From Saccharopolyspora hordei (GTDB taxonomy: Bacteria > Actinomycetota > Actinomycetes > Mycobacteriales > Pseudonocardiaceae), in contig NZ_JACCFJ010000001.1 of assembly GCF_013410345.1 (NCBI RefSeq), positions 3,137,001-3,201,000 of the forward strand: a DNA stretch of 64,000 nucleotides. Reading direction: 5' to 3'. The translations under genes were made by a program, and so were the position numbers. Below the pieces are notes generated by a model. The model made no database searches, was not told where the DNA came from, and worked only from the letters and a program-made list of their open reading frames with translations. Shown here piece after piece: positions 17,561 to 26,477 of the stretch (position 1 is its first letter; each line of letters begins with the position of its first letter).

Positions 17561-19137
17561 GCCTGCTGGACGTGGAAGACCTGACCGTGGGCTTCGGCGG
17601 CGGCGCGCCCGTGGTGTCCGGGGTGTCGCTGTCGGTGCGACCGGGGGAGTGCGTGGCCCTGGTCGGCGAGTCGGGGTCGGGCAAGAGCGTCACGGTGCGC
17701 TCGCTGCTCGGTCTGGCGGGCCGCGGGGCGCGGGTGACCGCGCGGCGGATGGAGGTGGTCGGGGAGGACGCGACCGCCTTCACCGAGCACCGGTGGCGCG
17801 CGGTGCGCGGCCGACAGGTCGCCCTGGTGTCGCAGGACGCTCTGGTGTCGCTGGATCCACTGCGGACAGTGGGCGCCGAGGTCGCCGAAGCGCTGCGCCG
17901 CAGCGGGGTGCGGGGCACCGAGGTGGACGAGCGCGTGGTCGATCTGCTCGGCCGGGTCGGTGTGCCCGAACCGGACGCGCACCGCCACCGCTACCCGCAC
18001 CAGCTCTCCGGAGGCCTGCGGCAGCGCGCGCTCATCGCCTCCGCGTTGGCCGGGCGACCGCGGTTGCTCATCGCGGACGAGCCCACCACCGCCCTCGACG
18101 TGGTGGTGCAGGACCAGGTGCTGCGCCTGCTCGCCGACGTCACCCGCGAAGGGCGCGGACTGCTGCTGGTCAGCCACGACATGGGCGTGGTGGCCCGGCT
18201 CGCCGACCGGGTGCTGGTCATGAGTGGCGGACGGCTCGTCGACAGCGGGACGCCCGGCGAGCTGCTGCGCGCCCCGTCGCACCCCACGACCCGGAGCTTG
18301 GTGGATGCGGTGACCGGGATCCGCGACCGCCCGTCGAGGGAGGTCGCCGAGACCGCGCGGACCGTGCTGCGCGGCCGCGACCTCGTCAAGACCTACCGGG
18401 GCCGGCACGGCGAGGTCCGCGCGGTGGACGACGTCTCGTTCTCCGTGCGGGAAGGTGAAGTGCTCGGCGTGGTCGGCCAGTCCGGCTCGGGCAAGAGCAC
18501 GCTGGCCCGCATCGCGATGGGCTTGGTCGAGCCGGACTCGGGCGCGGTGTCGTTGGACGGGCAGGCCTGGTCGGGGTTGTCCGAGCGCGCTCGTCGCCCG
18601 CGCCGCCGCGCGATCCAGCTGGTGCACCAGGACCCGCTCTCCGCCTTCGACCCCCGGTACACCGTCGCCCAGATCATCGGTGAACCGCTGCGGCGGCTGC
18701 AGCCGGCCTTCCGCGCCGAACGGGTCCGGCAGCTGCTCGACCAGGTGGGGCTCGAGCCCGGTCTCGCGCGAGCCAGGCCGCACACCCTGTCGGGCGGGCA
18801 GCGCCAGCGGGTGGCCATCGCGCGGGCGCTCGCCCCGGGCCCCAGGGTGCTGGTCTGCGACGAACCCGTTTCGGCGCTGGACGTCTCGGTGCAGCAGCAG
18901 GTGCTGGACCTGCTGGACCGGCTGCGCTCCGAGACGGCGGTGGCGATGGTGTTCATCACCCACGACCTCGCCGTGGTCCGGCGGATCAGCGATCGAGTCC
19001 TGGTGATGCGCGGTGGCCGGATCGTCGAGCAGGGCGCCACCGACGAGGTGCTCACCAGCCCGGCGCACGAGTACACACGCCGGTTGCTCGAGGCGACACC
19101 GTCCCTCGGCGCGCTCGACGGCGACGGGGCGAGGTGA
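17557..19137 (+). CDS. Fused DppD-DppF ABC ATPase
   Basis: A 526-residue protein with two complete ABC ATPase halves in one chain. Half one has P-loop GESGSGKSVTV, signature LSGGLRQRALIA and Walker B LLIADEPTTALD. Half two has GQSGSGKSTLA, LSGGQRQRVAIA and VLVCDEPVSALD. Both keep switch histidines (LVSHD, FITHD). Most peptide importers use two separate ATPases, so this natural fusion supplies the whole motor for the two permeases upstream. It is followed 27 bases later by the acyl-CoA-dehydrogenase-like gene, suggesting one transcript. Confidence 0.9.
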   Translation: MSLLDVEDLTVGFGGGAPVVSGVSLSVRPGECVALVGESGSGKSVTVRSLLGLAGRGARVTARRMEVVGEDATAFTEHRWRAVRGRQVALVSQDALVSLDPLRTVGAEVAEALRRSGVRGTEVDERVVDLLGRVGVPEPDAHRHRYPHQLSGGLRQRALIASALAGRPRLLIADEPTTALDVVVQDQVLRLLADVTREGRGLLLVSHDMGVVARLADRVLVMSGGRLVDSGTPGELLRAPSHPTTRSLVDAVTGIRDRPSREVAETARTVLRGRDLVKTYRGRHGEVRAVDDVSFSVREGEVLGVVGQSGSGKSTLARIAMGLVEPDSGAVSLDGQAWSGLSERARRPRRRAIQLVHQDPLSAFDPRYTVAQIIGEPLRRLQPAFRAERVRQLLDQVGLEPGLARARPHTLSGGQRQRVAIARALAPGPRVLVCDEPVSALDVSVQQQVLDLLDRLRSETAVAMVFITHDLAVVRRISDRVLVMRGGRIVEQGATDEVLTSPAHEYTRRLLEATPSLGALDGDGAR

Positions 19138-19164
19138 TCGGGTGTTTCACGAGACGAGGTTGGC

Positions 19165-20373
19165 ATGATGGACATGACTGGGGTCGTCGGTGAGAGCGGC
19201 CCGTTCCCGCCGCGGCAGTGGCCGAGCCTGCCCGCTGACCGGGAAGGCGAGCACTGGCGGGCGCGGGCCGCGGAGGTGGCGGCGGTGCTCGCCGTCGGCG
19301 CCGCTGAGCGGGACCGTGCCGGAGAGCCCCCGCTCGCCGAGGTCGAGCTGCTCAAGGACGCCGGACTGGTGACCCTGCTCGGGCCGGCCGAACACGGCGG
19401 AGGCGGACAGCGCTGGTCGGTGGCGCACGCTGCGGTGCGCGTGATCTCGGCCGCGGACGGGTCGATCGGCCACCTGCTGGCGCACCACTACGTGTGGGTG
19501 TGGCTGGCCGAGTTCATCGGCACCGCGGAGAAGATCGAGCACATCGGTGAGGTCGCCGTGCGGGCGCGGTGGTTGTTCGGTGGCCCCTCCCGGGTGCGGG
19601 AAGCGACGCTGGACATCGGCGACGCCGGCACGGACATGGTGTTCAACGGCGAGATCCTCGACCCGGTCGGCTGCCGGGTCTGCGACATCGTGATGCTGGA
19701 GGGGCGCATCCCGGGCCGGGAGGTGCCGATCAGCGCGCTGGCGATGGCCACCGAACCGGGTTTCGCCTTCTCCGCGGAGCGGGACGGCTTCGGTCTGCGA
19801 CGTTCGGTGTCCGCGCGGGTCGCGGTGGACGACGTGGCGATCCCGTGGACCGGTGCGCTGGGGCACGTCGACAAGACGTTCCAGCCCCGCTCCTACAACT
19901 CGTTCCTGCACCCGACGTTGGAGCTGGCGCTGACCAACGTCTTCCTGGGGCTGGCGCGGGGAGCACTGGACGCGGCCGCCACGCACCTCACGGAGGCCGA
20001 CACCGGGTGGGCGCCCGGCGCGTTCGGTCCGCTGGTGTCCGAGCTGTGGCAAGCCGAGGCGTTCGCCGACGAGGTCGCGGCCGAGGGCGACGCGCTGCAC
20101 GACCGCCGCGCGAGCGTGACCGAGCAGGACCTGCGCGTGCACCGGGCGCGGGTGGCCGCAGTGCTGGACCGCGCGTCCGCGGCCGCGTCCGGGATCACCG
20201 ACCGGGTCTTCGACGCGACCCGCGGTGATGACGCCGCCATGACGGCCGTTTCCCGGTTCTGGCGCGACGTGCGCGCGCTGTCCGCGCGAGTCACGCCCGA
20301 CACGGGCGCGATCGGGCGGTCCTTCTTGGACGGAACGTGTCGGACCAACGCAGAGGAGCCCGAAGATGACTGA
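19165..20373 (+). CDS. Acyl-CoA dehydrogenase-fold flavin monooxygenase (SfnB/DszC-like)
   Basis: A 402-residue protein of the acyl-CoA dehydrogenase superfamily. The overall pattern (LKDAGLVTLLGPAEHGGGG, ISAADGSIGHLLAHHY, a mid-domain RRSVSARVAVDDVAIPW) resembles the SfnB/DszC branch. Those enzymes use reduced flavin and oxygen on sulfur compounds or sulfones rather than desaturating CoA esters. Immediate coupling (8-base overlap) to a luciferase-family oxidoreductase and the preceding importer favours uptake and oxidation of an organosulfur or similar nutrient. Substrate is unknown. A true beta-oxidation dehydrogenase is less likely because no CoA ligase or hydratase is nearby. Confidence 0.65.
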   Translation: MMDMTGVVGESGPFPPRQWPSLPADREGEHWRARAAEVAAVLAVGAAERDRAGEPPLAEVELLKDAGLVTLLGPAEHGGGGQRWSVAHAAVRVISAADGSIGHLLAHHYVWVWLAEFIGTAEKIEHIGEVAVRARWLFGGPSRVREATLDIGDAGTDMVFNGEILDPVGCRVCDIVMLEGRIPGREVPISALAMATEPGFAFSAERDGFGLRRSVSARVAVDDVAIPWTGALGHVDKTFQPRSYNSFLHPTLELALTNVFLGLARGALDAAATHLTEADTGWAPGAFGPLVSELWQAEAFADEVAAEGDALHDRRASVTEQDLRVHRARVAAVLDRASAAASGITDRVFDATRGDDAAMTAVSRFWRDVRALSARVTPDTGAIGRSFLDGTCRTNAEEPEDD

Positions 20374-21370
20374 CCGCGTCGCGCTCTCCGTTCTCGAACT
20401 GGCCCCGGTGGAGCGCGGAGCCCCGGAAGCGGCGGCGGTCGCCGGCGCTCGTGAGGTGGCGAGGTGGGCGGACCGCGCAGGACTGCGCCGGTTCTGGGTG
20501 GCCGAGCACCACAACTCGGGCGGCATCGCGAGCTCCGCGCCCGCGGTGCTGCTCGCCGCGGTCGGTGCGGTGACCGAGCGGATCCGGATCGGGTCGGGCG
20601 GGGTGATGCTGCCCAACCACCCGCCGCTGGTGGTCGCCGAGTCCTTCCGCACCCTCGGCGCGCTGTACCCCGACCGCGTCGACCTGGGCATCGGTCGGGC
20701 GCCGGGGACCGACCCGGCCACCGCCGAAGCGCTGCGCCGCGTCCCGGTGGACCGGTTCGACTCCGAAGTGGACGACCTGCTCGGCTTCCTGCGCGGGACC
20801 TTCCCGTCCGAGCACCGCTACGAGCACATCCGGGCCGTGCCGGAGTCCCGGCCACCCCAGGTGTGGATGCTCGGCTCCAGCGTCCAGAGCGCGCAGCTGG
20901 CCGCGCTGCTGGGACTGCCCTACGCGTTCGCTCACCACTTCTTCGGCGCGCGCGGGGCTGCGGCCGCGCTCAAGACCTACCGCGAGAGCTTCCGCCCCGG
21001 TCCGGCGCTCAGCCGGCCGCACGCGATGGTCACGGCGCACGTGGTCTGCGGCGAGGACGACGAGCACGCCCGTTGGCTCGCGGCACCGGCGGTCATGTCG
21101 GCGCTGGGGGTGGGCGGTGCCGGACGCACCGACCCGTTCCCCACGCCGAAGGAGGCCGCTGCGCAGGAGTGGTCCGACGAGGAACGACGGAAGGCCGAGG
21201 CGCTCTTCGCCGAGCAGGCCGTCGGTGGGGCGGAGAGGGTCGCGCGGCGGCTCGACGAGCTGCTGGAGGAAACCGGCGCCGACGAGCTGATGCTGACCAA
21301 CAACGTCACCGACGTCGACGAGCGGATCCGCTCCTACGAGCGCGTGGTCGAGCTGTTCGACCGCGGGTGA
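20366..21370 (+). CDS. LLM-class flavin oxidoreductase (MsnO8-like)
   Basis: Luciferase-like monooxygenase, 334 residues. Visible family text includes RFWVAEHHNSGGIASSAPA, RIRIGSGGVMLPNHPPL and LGIGRAPGTD. These match the MsnO8/group-1 LLM proteins that use FMNH2 or F420. GAGGAG precedes the ATG, which overlaps the previous stop by eight bases. With the SfnB/DszC-like partner it probably completes a two-step oxidation of the imported compound. A role as an alkanal or sulfonate monooxygenase is possible; no substrate can be read from sequence. Confidence 0.75.
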   Translation: MTDRVALSVLELAPVERGAPEAAAVAGAREVARWADRAGLRRFWVAEHHNSGGIASSAPAVLLAAVGAVTERIRIGSGGVMLPNHPPLVVAESFRTLGALYPDRVDLGIGRAPGTDPATAEALRRVPVDRFDSEVDDLLGFLRGTFPSEHRYEHIRAVPESRPPQVWMLGSSVQSAQLAALLGLPYAFAHHFFGARGAAAALKTYRESFRPGPALSRPHAMVTAHVVCGEDDEHARWLAAPAVMSALGVGGAGRTDPFPTPKEAAAQEWSDEERRKAEALFAEQAVGGAERVARRLDELLEETGADELMLTNNVTDVDERIRSYERVVELFDRG

Positions 21371-21378
21371 GCGCGGGA

Positions 21379-21410
21379 GGGGTGGTGCGGACCGCGTTCC
21401 GCACCACCCC
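21379..21410. terminator. Strong bidirectional hairpin
   Basis: Perfect 12-bp stem, GGGGTGGTGCGG at 21379-21390 and CCGCACCACCCC at 21399-21410, with an 8-base loop. It lies exactly between the converging ends of the flavin oxidoreductase and the MFS exporter, separating the importer operon from the AHBA-side genes. Confidence 0.85.
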
Positions 21411-21417
21411 GTGGAGC

Positions 21418-22854
21418 TCAGCTCTCCGCGGTGACCTTCGACGAAGGCTCGGGAGCCGGGGCCGGCTTGCGCAGCACCAGGGCGCCGAGCACCGCACCCA
21501 GCGCGGTGACCACGGCAGCGGTCCACCCGGCCAGCTGGAGGCCGCCGACGACCCCGGCCGTGCCCGCACTGGGTGCCGCACCGGCGGTGGCCACCGCGAC
21601 GAGCGCCGCGAGACCCACCGCGGAACCGATGTACTGCGCGGTGGAGGCCAGGGCGGAGGCCACGCCCTGCTGCTCCGGGGCCACCCCGGTCGAGACGGCC
21701 ACGAAGATCGGCGGGAACGACAGGCCCGCGAACGTGCCCCACAGCACCACGCCGGGCAGCACCGCCCAGTAGGTGCCGGTGGTCGCCATGCCCAGGGCCA
21801 GCGCGACCATCGAGGCGGCCACGCCGAGCATGCCGGTGACCAGCGTGGTGCGGATCCCGAACCGGTTGAGCATGAGCGGCACCAGCTTGGCCGACGCGGT
21901 CATGCTGAACAGGCTCAGCGGCAGGAACGCGAACCCCGCCTGCAGCGGGGTGTAGCCGAGGACGGTCTGCAGGTAGGTGGTGAACAGGTAGTACTGGGTG
22001 CCGACCGTGCCCATGAACACGAAGATCACGACGATCGCGGCGGTCACGTTGCGGTTGGCGAACAGGCGCAGCGGGACCAGCGGGTCCTGGACGCGGGACT
22101 CGATCAGCAGGAACAGGCCCAGCAGCACCGCGCCGACGAGCACCGCGCCGCCGCCCTGGACCGTGAGCCACCCGGTGTCGGGGCCGCTGACGAGGCCGAA
22201 GACCACGAGCGTCGCGCCCGCCGTGGCCACCAGCGCGCCCGGCAGGTCGAACCCGCGTGCTCCCGCGGTCTCGGCGTCGGCCGCCAGCAGCCACGGCGTG
22301 GCGACCAGCGCCAGCACGACGACCGGGACGTTGACGAAGAAGACCCACTCCCAGCCGAGCAGGTCGGTGAGCACGCCACCGCCGAGCGCACCCACCGCGG
22401 CGCCGGAGGCGCCGGCCGCGCCCCAGATCGCCATCGCGCGGTTGCGGCTCGGTCCTTCCGCGAAGCTGGTGGTGAGCAGCTTGAGCGTGGACGGGGTGAG
22501 GAGCGCGGCGCCGAACCCCTGCACGGCACGGGCGACGACGAGCACCGCGGGACCGGACGCCAACCCCGCGGCGAGCGAGGAAGCGCCGAACAGCGCCAGA
22601 CCGAGCGCGAACACGCGCCGGGCACCCAGCCGGTCGGCAGCGCGACCACCGAGCAGCAGGAAACCGCCGAACACCACGGTGTAGGCGCTGACCACCGCTT
22701 GCAGGGACTGCTCGGAGAAGTCCAGTTGGCGGCCGATCTCCGGCAGCGCGACGAAGACGATGTCGAAGTCGATGGCGGTCATGAACTGGGCGAGCGCCAG
22801 CAGGGTGAGGATGAGGCCGGGCCGGGGAGCCGACCGGGCGGATGTCTCGTTCAC
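21418..22854 (-). CDS. MFS drug exporter, DHA2/EmrB-QacA family
   Basis: A 478-residue integral membrane antiporter with about 14 helices. DHA2 features are FMTAIDFDIVFVALPEIG in helix 1 (acidic residue in the membrane), LLLGGRAADRLGARRVFALG for motif A and a motif C-like GPAVGAL-type region. It would export a toxic small molecule in exchange for protons. GTG at 22854 follows GAAAGGAC. It is codirectional with and just downstream of the cluster-type LAL regulator, so export of the AHBA-derived product or a precursor is a reasonable guess. Placement at the cluster edge leaves this open. Confidence 0.82.
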   Translation of the reverse strand: MNETSARSAPRPGLILTLLALAQFMTAIDFDIVFVALPEIGRQLDFSEQSLQAVVSAYTVVFGGFLLLGGRAADRLGARRVFALGLALFGASSLAAGLASGPAVLVVARAVQGFGAALLTPSTLKLLTTSFAEGPSRNRAMAIWGAAGASGAAVGALGGGVLTDLLGWEWVFFVNVPVVVLALVATPWLLAADAETAGARGFDLPGALVATAGATLVVFGLVSGPDTGWLTVQGGGAVLVGAVLLGLFLLIESRVQDPLVPLRLFANRNVTAAIVVIFVFMGTVGTQYYLFTTYLQTVLGYTPLQAGFAFLPLSLFSMTASAKLVPLMLNRFGIRTTLVTGMLGVAASMVALALGMATTGTYWAVLPGVVLWGTFAGLSFPPIFVAVSTGVAPEQQGVASALASTAQYIGSAVGLAALVAVATAGAAPSAGTAGVVGGLQLAGWTAAVVTALGAVLGALVLRKPAPAPEPSSKVTAES

Positions 22855-23047
22855 GATGTCCTTTCCTCGGTGGGTCGGGTCTGAGTGGGAGCGGTGACGC
22901 TGGACGCCGGTCGACGGCCAGTGTGCGGCGCGGCGCGGACCCGCGGAAGGAGGCACTTGCCTGTGTCCCAGGAACATCGATGTGTCCGTCCGGGAAGCGG
23001 GCCCGGACGCCGCGCGGACAGCGACGGTGATCACACGTCGGGGCGGA

Positions 23048-25807
23048 TCACGCGGTGCGGGCCACAGTGCCCCACAGGTCCACCGGCAGGTGCTCGCGCC
23101 GCTTGACGCCCAGCTTGCGGAACACCCGCGTGAGGTGCTGCTCCACCGTGCTGGCCGTGACGAACAGCTTCTCGGCGATCTCCCGGTTGGTGTAGCCCAT
23201 CACCGCCAGCGAGGCGACCCGGCGCTCGGACTCGGTCAGCTGCGCCGCCCGGTCGTCGGCGCTGGCGGCCGCGGTCGACGTCGCCACCTGGCCACCGGCC
23301 GACAGCAGCTCGTCGCACAACGCCGCCGCGCCGCACGCGTTGGCCAGGTGCCAGGCGCGGCTGAACATGCGCCGGGCGCGCCGGTTGTCCTTCAGCTCGT
23401 GGTGCGCGCGGCCCAGTCCGGCGAGCACCCGCGCCTGCTCGTACCGGTCGCCGACCTGCTCGAGCAGGTCCAGCGCTTCACCGAGCAGTTGCGGGCGCCG
23501 GCGGGGCGGGTTGATCTCGGCGACGAGGCGCAGCGCCGTGCCCCGGCTGCGCGAGTTCTCGGTGCCCGCCTGGGCGAGTTCGTCGTAGAGCAGCCGCTTG
23601 GCCTCGTCGGTGTTGCCCAGCAGCAGCCACGCTTCCGCCGCGTCGATGCGCCAGGGGACCAGCCCGGACTGCGCCAGCCCCCAGTCACGCGTCAGGTCCC
23701 GGCAGGCCAGGAAGTCCGCGAGCGCGGCGTGCCCGTGCCGGGTGGCGAGGTAGTACTGGCCCCGCGCGTGCAAGTAGTGCAGCCCGTACCGGCTGCGGAA
23801 GACGGCGTCGGGCACCGGGCGGGCCAGGTGCCGGGCCGCTTCGTCGAACCGGCCGAGCCGGGTGTTGGCCAGCACCAGGGTGCTCACGGGCAACCCGACC
23901 GCCACGCCCCACGCCTGCGGCGACATGTGCCGGAGCGCGGTCTCGGCGTGCTCGACCGCCGCGGCGCAATCCCCGCTCCGGGCCGCGATCTCCGCGCGGA
24001 CAGCGGAGATCATCGCCTTCCAGGGGGGCGTGCAGCGGTGTGCGTCGGACTCGAGCCGGCGGCACCACTCCGCAGCGGTGTCCGCGCGTTCGGCGTGCAG
24101 CAGTGCCATGAGGGCGAACGTGGTGGCTTCCTCCGACCAGACCGCGGTGCGGGTGAGGTGGACGTCGCGGAGCACCCGCTCGGCGTGGTCGACGGCTTCG
24201 CGGCTGCGCCCGCGCGCCAGCACGTCGGCCAGCACCGCGGTGGAGTGCAGCCACGGGTCGTCACCGGCGGAGTGCGGGACGTCCGGCCGCGTGCAGCGCG
24301 TCCGGTCCTGGCGCTGGTGCGCCAGCGCGGGGTGGGAGTAGGCCAGCCACGACTCGACGTCGTGCAGCTGGCCGCACGAGTGGTCGTCGTCGGTGCCACG
24401 CAGGTGGCGCAGCACCTGCTCGGCGTCGTCGTTCCTGCCGTGCCAGAGCAGTTGGCGCACGAGCACGACGTGGTCGCCCCGGTCCAGCCGGCCGGCCGCC
24501 GCGGCGGCGGTCAGCGGCGCCAGGTGCCGCAGCACCGACGACGGCGTGAGCCGCCACTCCGCCTCGGCCAGCCGCGCCCGGATCGCGGCCCGTTCCCGGG
24601 GGTTCCCGGTGGACTCGTGGGCCAGCTCCAGGTACCGCGCCGCGACGTCCGCCGAGCCCTCCAGCAACGCCAGTTCCGCGGCTTCCCGCAGAGCTCGCTG
24701 CGCCCACACCGCCTCGGCCGAGCCGGAATCGACCAGTTGCGCCGCGATGAGCGGCGCGTCCGCACCGCGCTCGTGGAGCAGCTCGGCCGTCCGCCAGCGC
24801 AACCGGCGCAGCTCGTCGGGACTGACCTCGTGCAGCACCGCGGCGACGGCCTGCGGGCTGCGCAGCCGCCCCTCGTCGAGCAAGCCCGAGGCGGACATGG
24901 CGTCGAGCGCTCCCCGCACGTCGGCGGTGTCAGCGTGGACGAGGCGGGCGAGGTCGGCGGGTGCCGGGTCGATGTCGAGCACGGCGAGGGCGCGCGCGAC
25001 CTCGCGCACCAGGTCACCACCGCGGTGCAGGCAGCTCAGCAGTGCCAGGACGTGGTTGCGGTGCCCGGTCGACTGTTCGTGGTCGTCGATGACTGCGTTG
25101 AGCAGCAACGGGTTCCCGCCGGTGAGCGAGTGGAGTTCCGCGCCGAGCCGTTGGGCGCTCACGTCGTCGAGCCGGTGCCGCAGGACAGCTGCGACCCCGG
25201 CGGCGGACAGCGGCGCGAGCGAGGTCTGCCGGAAGTGGGCGTGGCGGCGCAGTTCGGTCCGCAATCGCTGGGGCGCGCGCCTGAGCTCGCCGGTGAGCAC
25301 CACCACCACGCGCGTCGGCTCCGACCGGCGGACCAGCTGGAGCAGCCAGCTCGCGGACGCCTCGTCGAGGTGGTGCGCGTCGTCGACGGACAACAGCACG
25401 GGAGCGGTCACCGACAGGTCCAGCACGGTCGCGCACAACTGCTGGAAGAGCCGGGCGGACCCGGGCTCCGCGGTCTGCAGCTCGTCGACGACGCAGGGGT
25501 CCAGGTCGCCACTGGACTGGGCTCCGATCCCGCGCACCAGCTGTGCGACCGCACCGCAGGGCAGGTCTCGCTCGTCCTCGTCGCACACCGCCTGCAGCAC
25601 GCGGAAGCCGGCAGCTTCCGCCCGTTGCGCGGCGATGCGCAGCAGTTCGGTCTTCCCACTGCCCAACGGCCCCTCGACGAGCACCACTGATCCCCGGTTC
25701 CGCACGCAGTCCTCCTGCGCCCGCCGCAGGAGGTCGAGTTGCGCGTCGCGTTCCGCGAGGAAGTGTTTCGAGTTCGATAACTCCCTTTCCACTCCGTGCA
25801 AGCTCAT
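23048..25807 (-). CDS. LAL-family regulator, candidate AHBA cluster activator
   Basis: About 919 residues: an AAA/STAND ATPase with intact P-loop (VEGPLGSGKTELL) and Walker B (VLLSVDDAHHLDE), a long helical repeat region, and a C-terminal LuxR helix-turn-helix (LTESERRVASLAVMGYTNREIAEKLF, then ASTVEQHLTRVF). LAL proteins commonly switch on macrolide and ansamycin clusters. Lying between the exporter and the rifN-side genes, this is the best candidate for binding the TTTA-N9-TAGGGGGGTG element before rifK and the PKS. The start is unsure: ATG at 25807 fits conserved sequence (LAERDAQLDLLRR follows) but has a weak ribosome site. The frame stays open to 25969. Confidence 0.85.
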   Translation of the reverse strand: MSLHGVERELSNSKHFLAERDAQLDLLRRAQEDCVRNRGSVVLVEGPLGSGKTELLRIAAQRAEAAGFRVLQAVCDEDERDLPCGAVAQLVRGIGAQSSGDLDPCVVDELQTAEPGSARLFQQLCATVLDLSVTAPVLLSVDDAHHLDEASASWLLQLVRRSEPTRVVVVLTGELRRAPQRLRTELRRHAHFRQTSLAPLSAAGVAAVLRHRLDDVSAQRLGAELHSLTGGNPLLLNAVIDDHEQSTGHRNHVLALLSCLHRGGDLVREVARALAVLDIDPAPADLARLVHADTADVRGALDAMSASGLLDEGRLRSPQAVAAVLHEVSPDELRRLRWRTAELLHERGADAPLIAAQLVDSGSAEAVWAQRALREAAELALLEGSADVAARYLELAHESTGNPRERAAIRARLAEAEWRLTPSSVLRHLAPLTAAAAAGRLDRGDHVVLVRQLLWHGRNDDAEQVLRHLRGTDDDHSCGQLHDVESWLAYSHPALAHQRQDRTRCTRPDVPHSAGDDPWLHSTAVLADVLARGRSREAVDHAERVLRDVHLTRTAVWSEEATTFALMALLHAERADTAAEWCRRLESDAHRCTPPWKAMISAVRAEIAARSGDCAAAVEHAETALRHMSPQAWGVAVGLPVSTLVLANTRLGRFDEAARHLARPVPDAVFRSRYGLHYLHARGQYYLATRHGHAALADFLACRDLTRDWGLAQSGLVPWRIDAAEAWLLLGNTDEAKRLLYDELAQAGTENSRSRGTALRLVAEINPPRRRPQLLGEALDLLEQVGDRYEQARVLAGLGRAHHELKDNRRARRMFSRAWHLANACGAAALCDELLSAGGQVATSTAAASADDRAAQLTESERRVASLAVMGYTNREIAEKLFVTASTVEQHLTRVFRKLGVKRREHLPVDLWGTVARTA

Positions 25808-25957
25808 AGGTGCAGTACCCCGCCACTCAGTTGTCAACCGGAACGTCCGGGAACCGACGTTAGCAACGCGTCGCGCGGATTCTCGGGCTTCGCGCCCACT
25901 CGCGGAGAACTGCGCGCCCATCGCCGAATGTTCTCGCAGTGGTGTTACGCGTTCCCG

Positions 25958-26018
25958 AGTGACGGTCACTACACACTACCGATCGGTGGGCGCTGGATTA
26001 CCGACCGGTGGGCGCTGG
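25958..26018. promoter_or_regulatory. Palindrome plus 22-bp-spaced direct repeats
   Basis: Three structures are packed between the LAL gene and the DoxX/rifN genes. AGTGACGGTCACT at 25958-25970 is a perfect palindrome around one central base. ACCGATCGGTGGGCGCTGG at 25978-25996 is repeated with one change at 26000-26018, and the first copy contains the palindrome ACCGATCGGT. The 22-base period (two helical turns) puts both copies on one DNA face, as expected for paired regulator sites. The controlling protein is unknown. Confidence 0.5.
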
Positions 26019-26099
26019 GTGGAAATGGCGGTGCGGTGCGCGCCGATGGTCTCGTTAATCTTCGTGGCGGACGAATCTCGCGAATTCAGGAGTTCTGCG

Positions 26100-26467
26100 A
26101 TGCGCATTCTGGTCGGCGTCCTCTCCGTGGTGCTGTCCTTGGTCTTCCTGGGGATCGGGGGATGAAGATCTTCAACACGCAGGTGTTCGTCGCCCAGCTC
26201 GGGTTGCCGACCGTGCTGGTGGTGGCCATCGGCGTGCTGGAAGTGGCGGGAGCGCTGGGACTGCTGGTCGGCTTCCGGGTCCGGATCCTCGGTGCGCTGG
26301 CGGCGCTCGGCCTGACGCTGCTGCTGATCGGTGCGGTCGGGTTCCACGTCATCCACGGCGACCTGCTGGTGAACGGGCTGCTGCCGGTCGTGCTGCTGGT
26401 GCTCGCCGCGGTCACCACCGTGCTGCGCTTCCGCCAGGGCGTGCGCACCGCCCCGGCCGCGGACTGA
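26100..26467 (+). pseudogene. DoxX-like membrane protein, split by one-base shift
   Basis: Two short frames together make one DoxX-like membrane protein. The first (26100-26165) gives a hydrophobic helix ending VFLGIGG and stops at TGA. The second starts at an ATG inside that stop (ATGA, 26162) and gives MKIFNTQVFVAQLGLP, then GVLEVAGALGLLVG and two more helices to 26467. In intact relatives the segments are continuous (FL..G..K.......GLP). One extra G in the G-run at 26157-26161 would restore that reading. It may be a real frameshift, a sequencing error, or two coupled small proteins. It lies just upstream of rifN, probably on the same transcript. Function in the AHBA cluster is unknown. Confidence 0.6.
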
Positions 26468-26477
26468 CGGGGAACGC

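Noticed and set aside
19165..20373. Read as a beta-oxidation acyl-CoA dehydrogenase
   Set aside because: No partner ligase, hydratase or thiolase in the operon. The coupling to an importer and an LLM enzyme matches the SfnB/DszC branch better.
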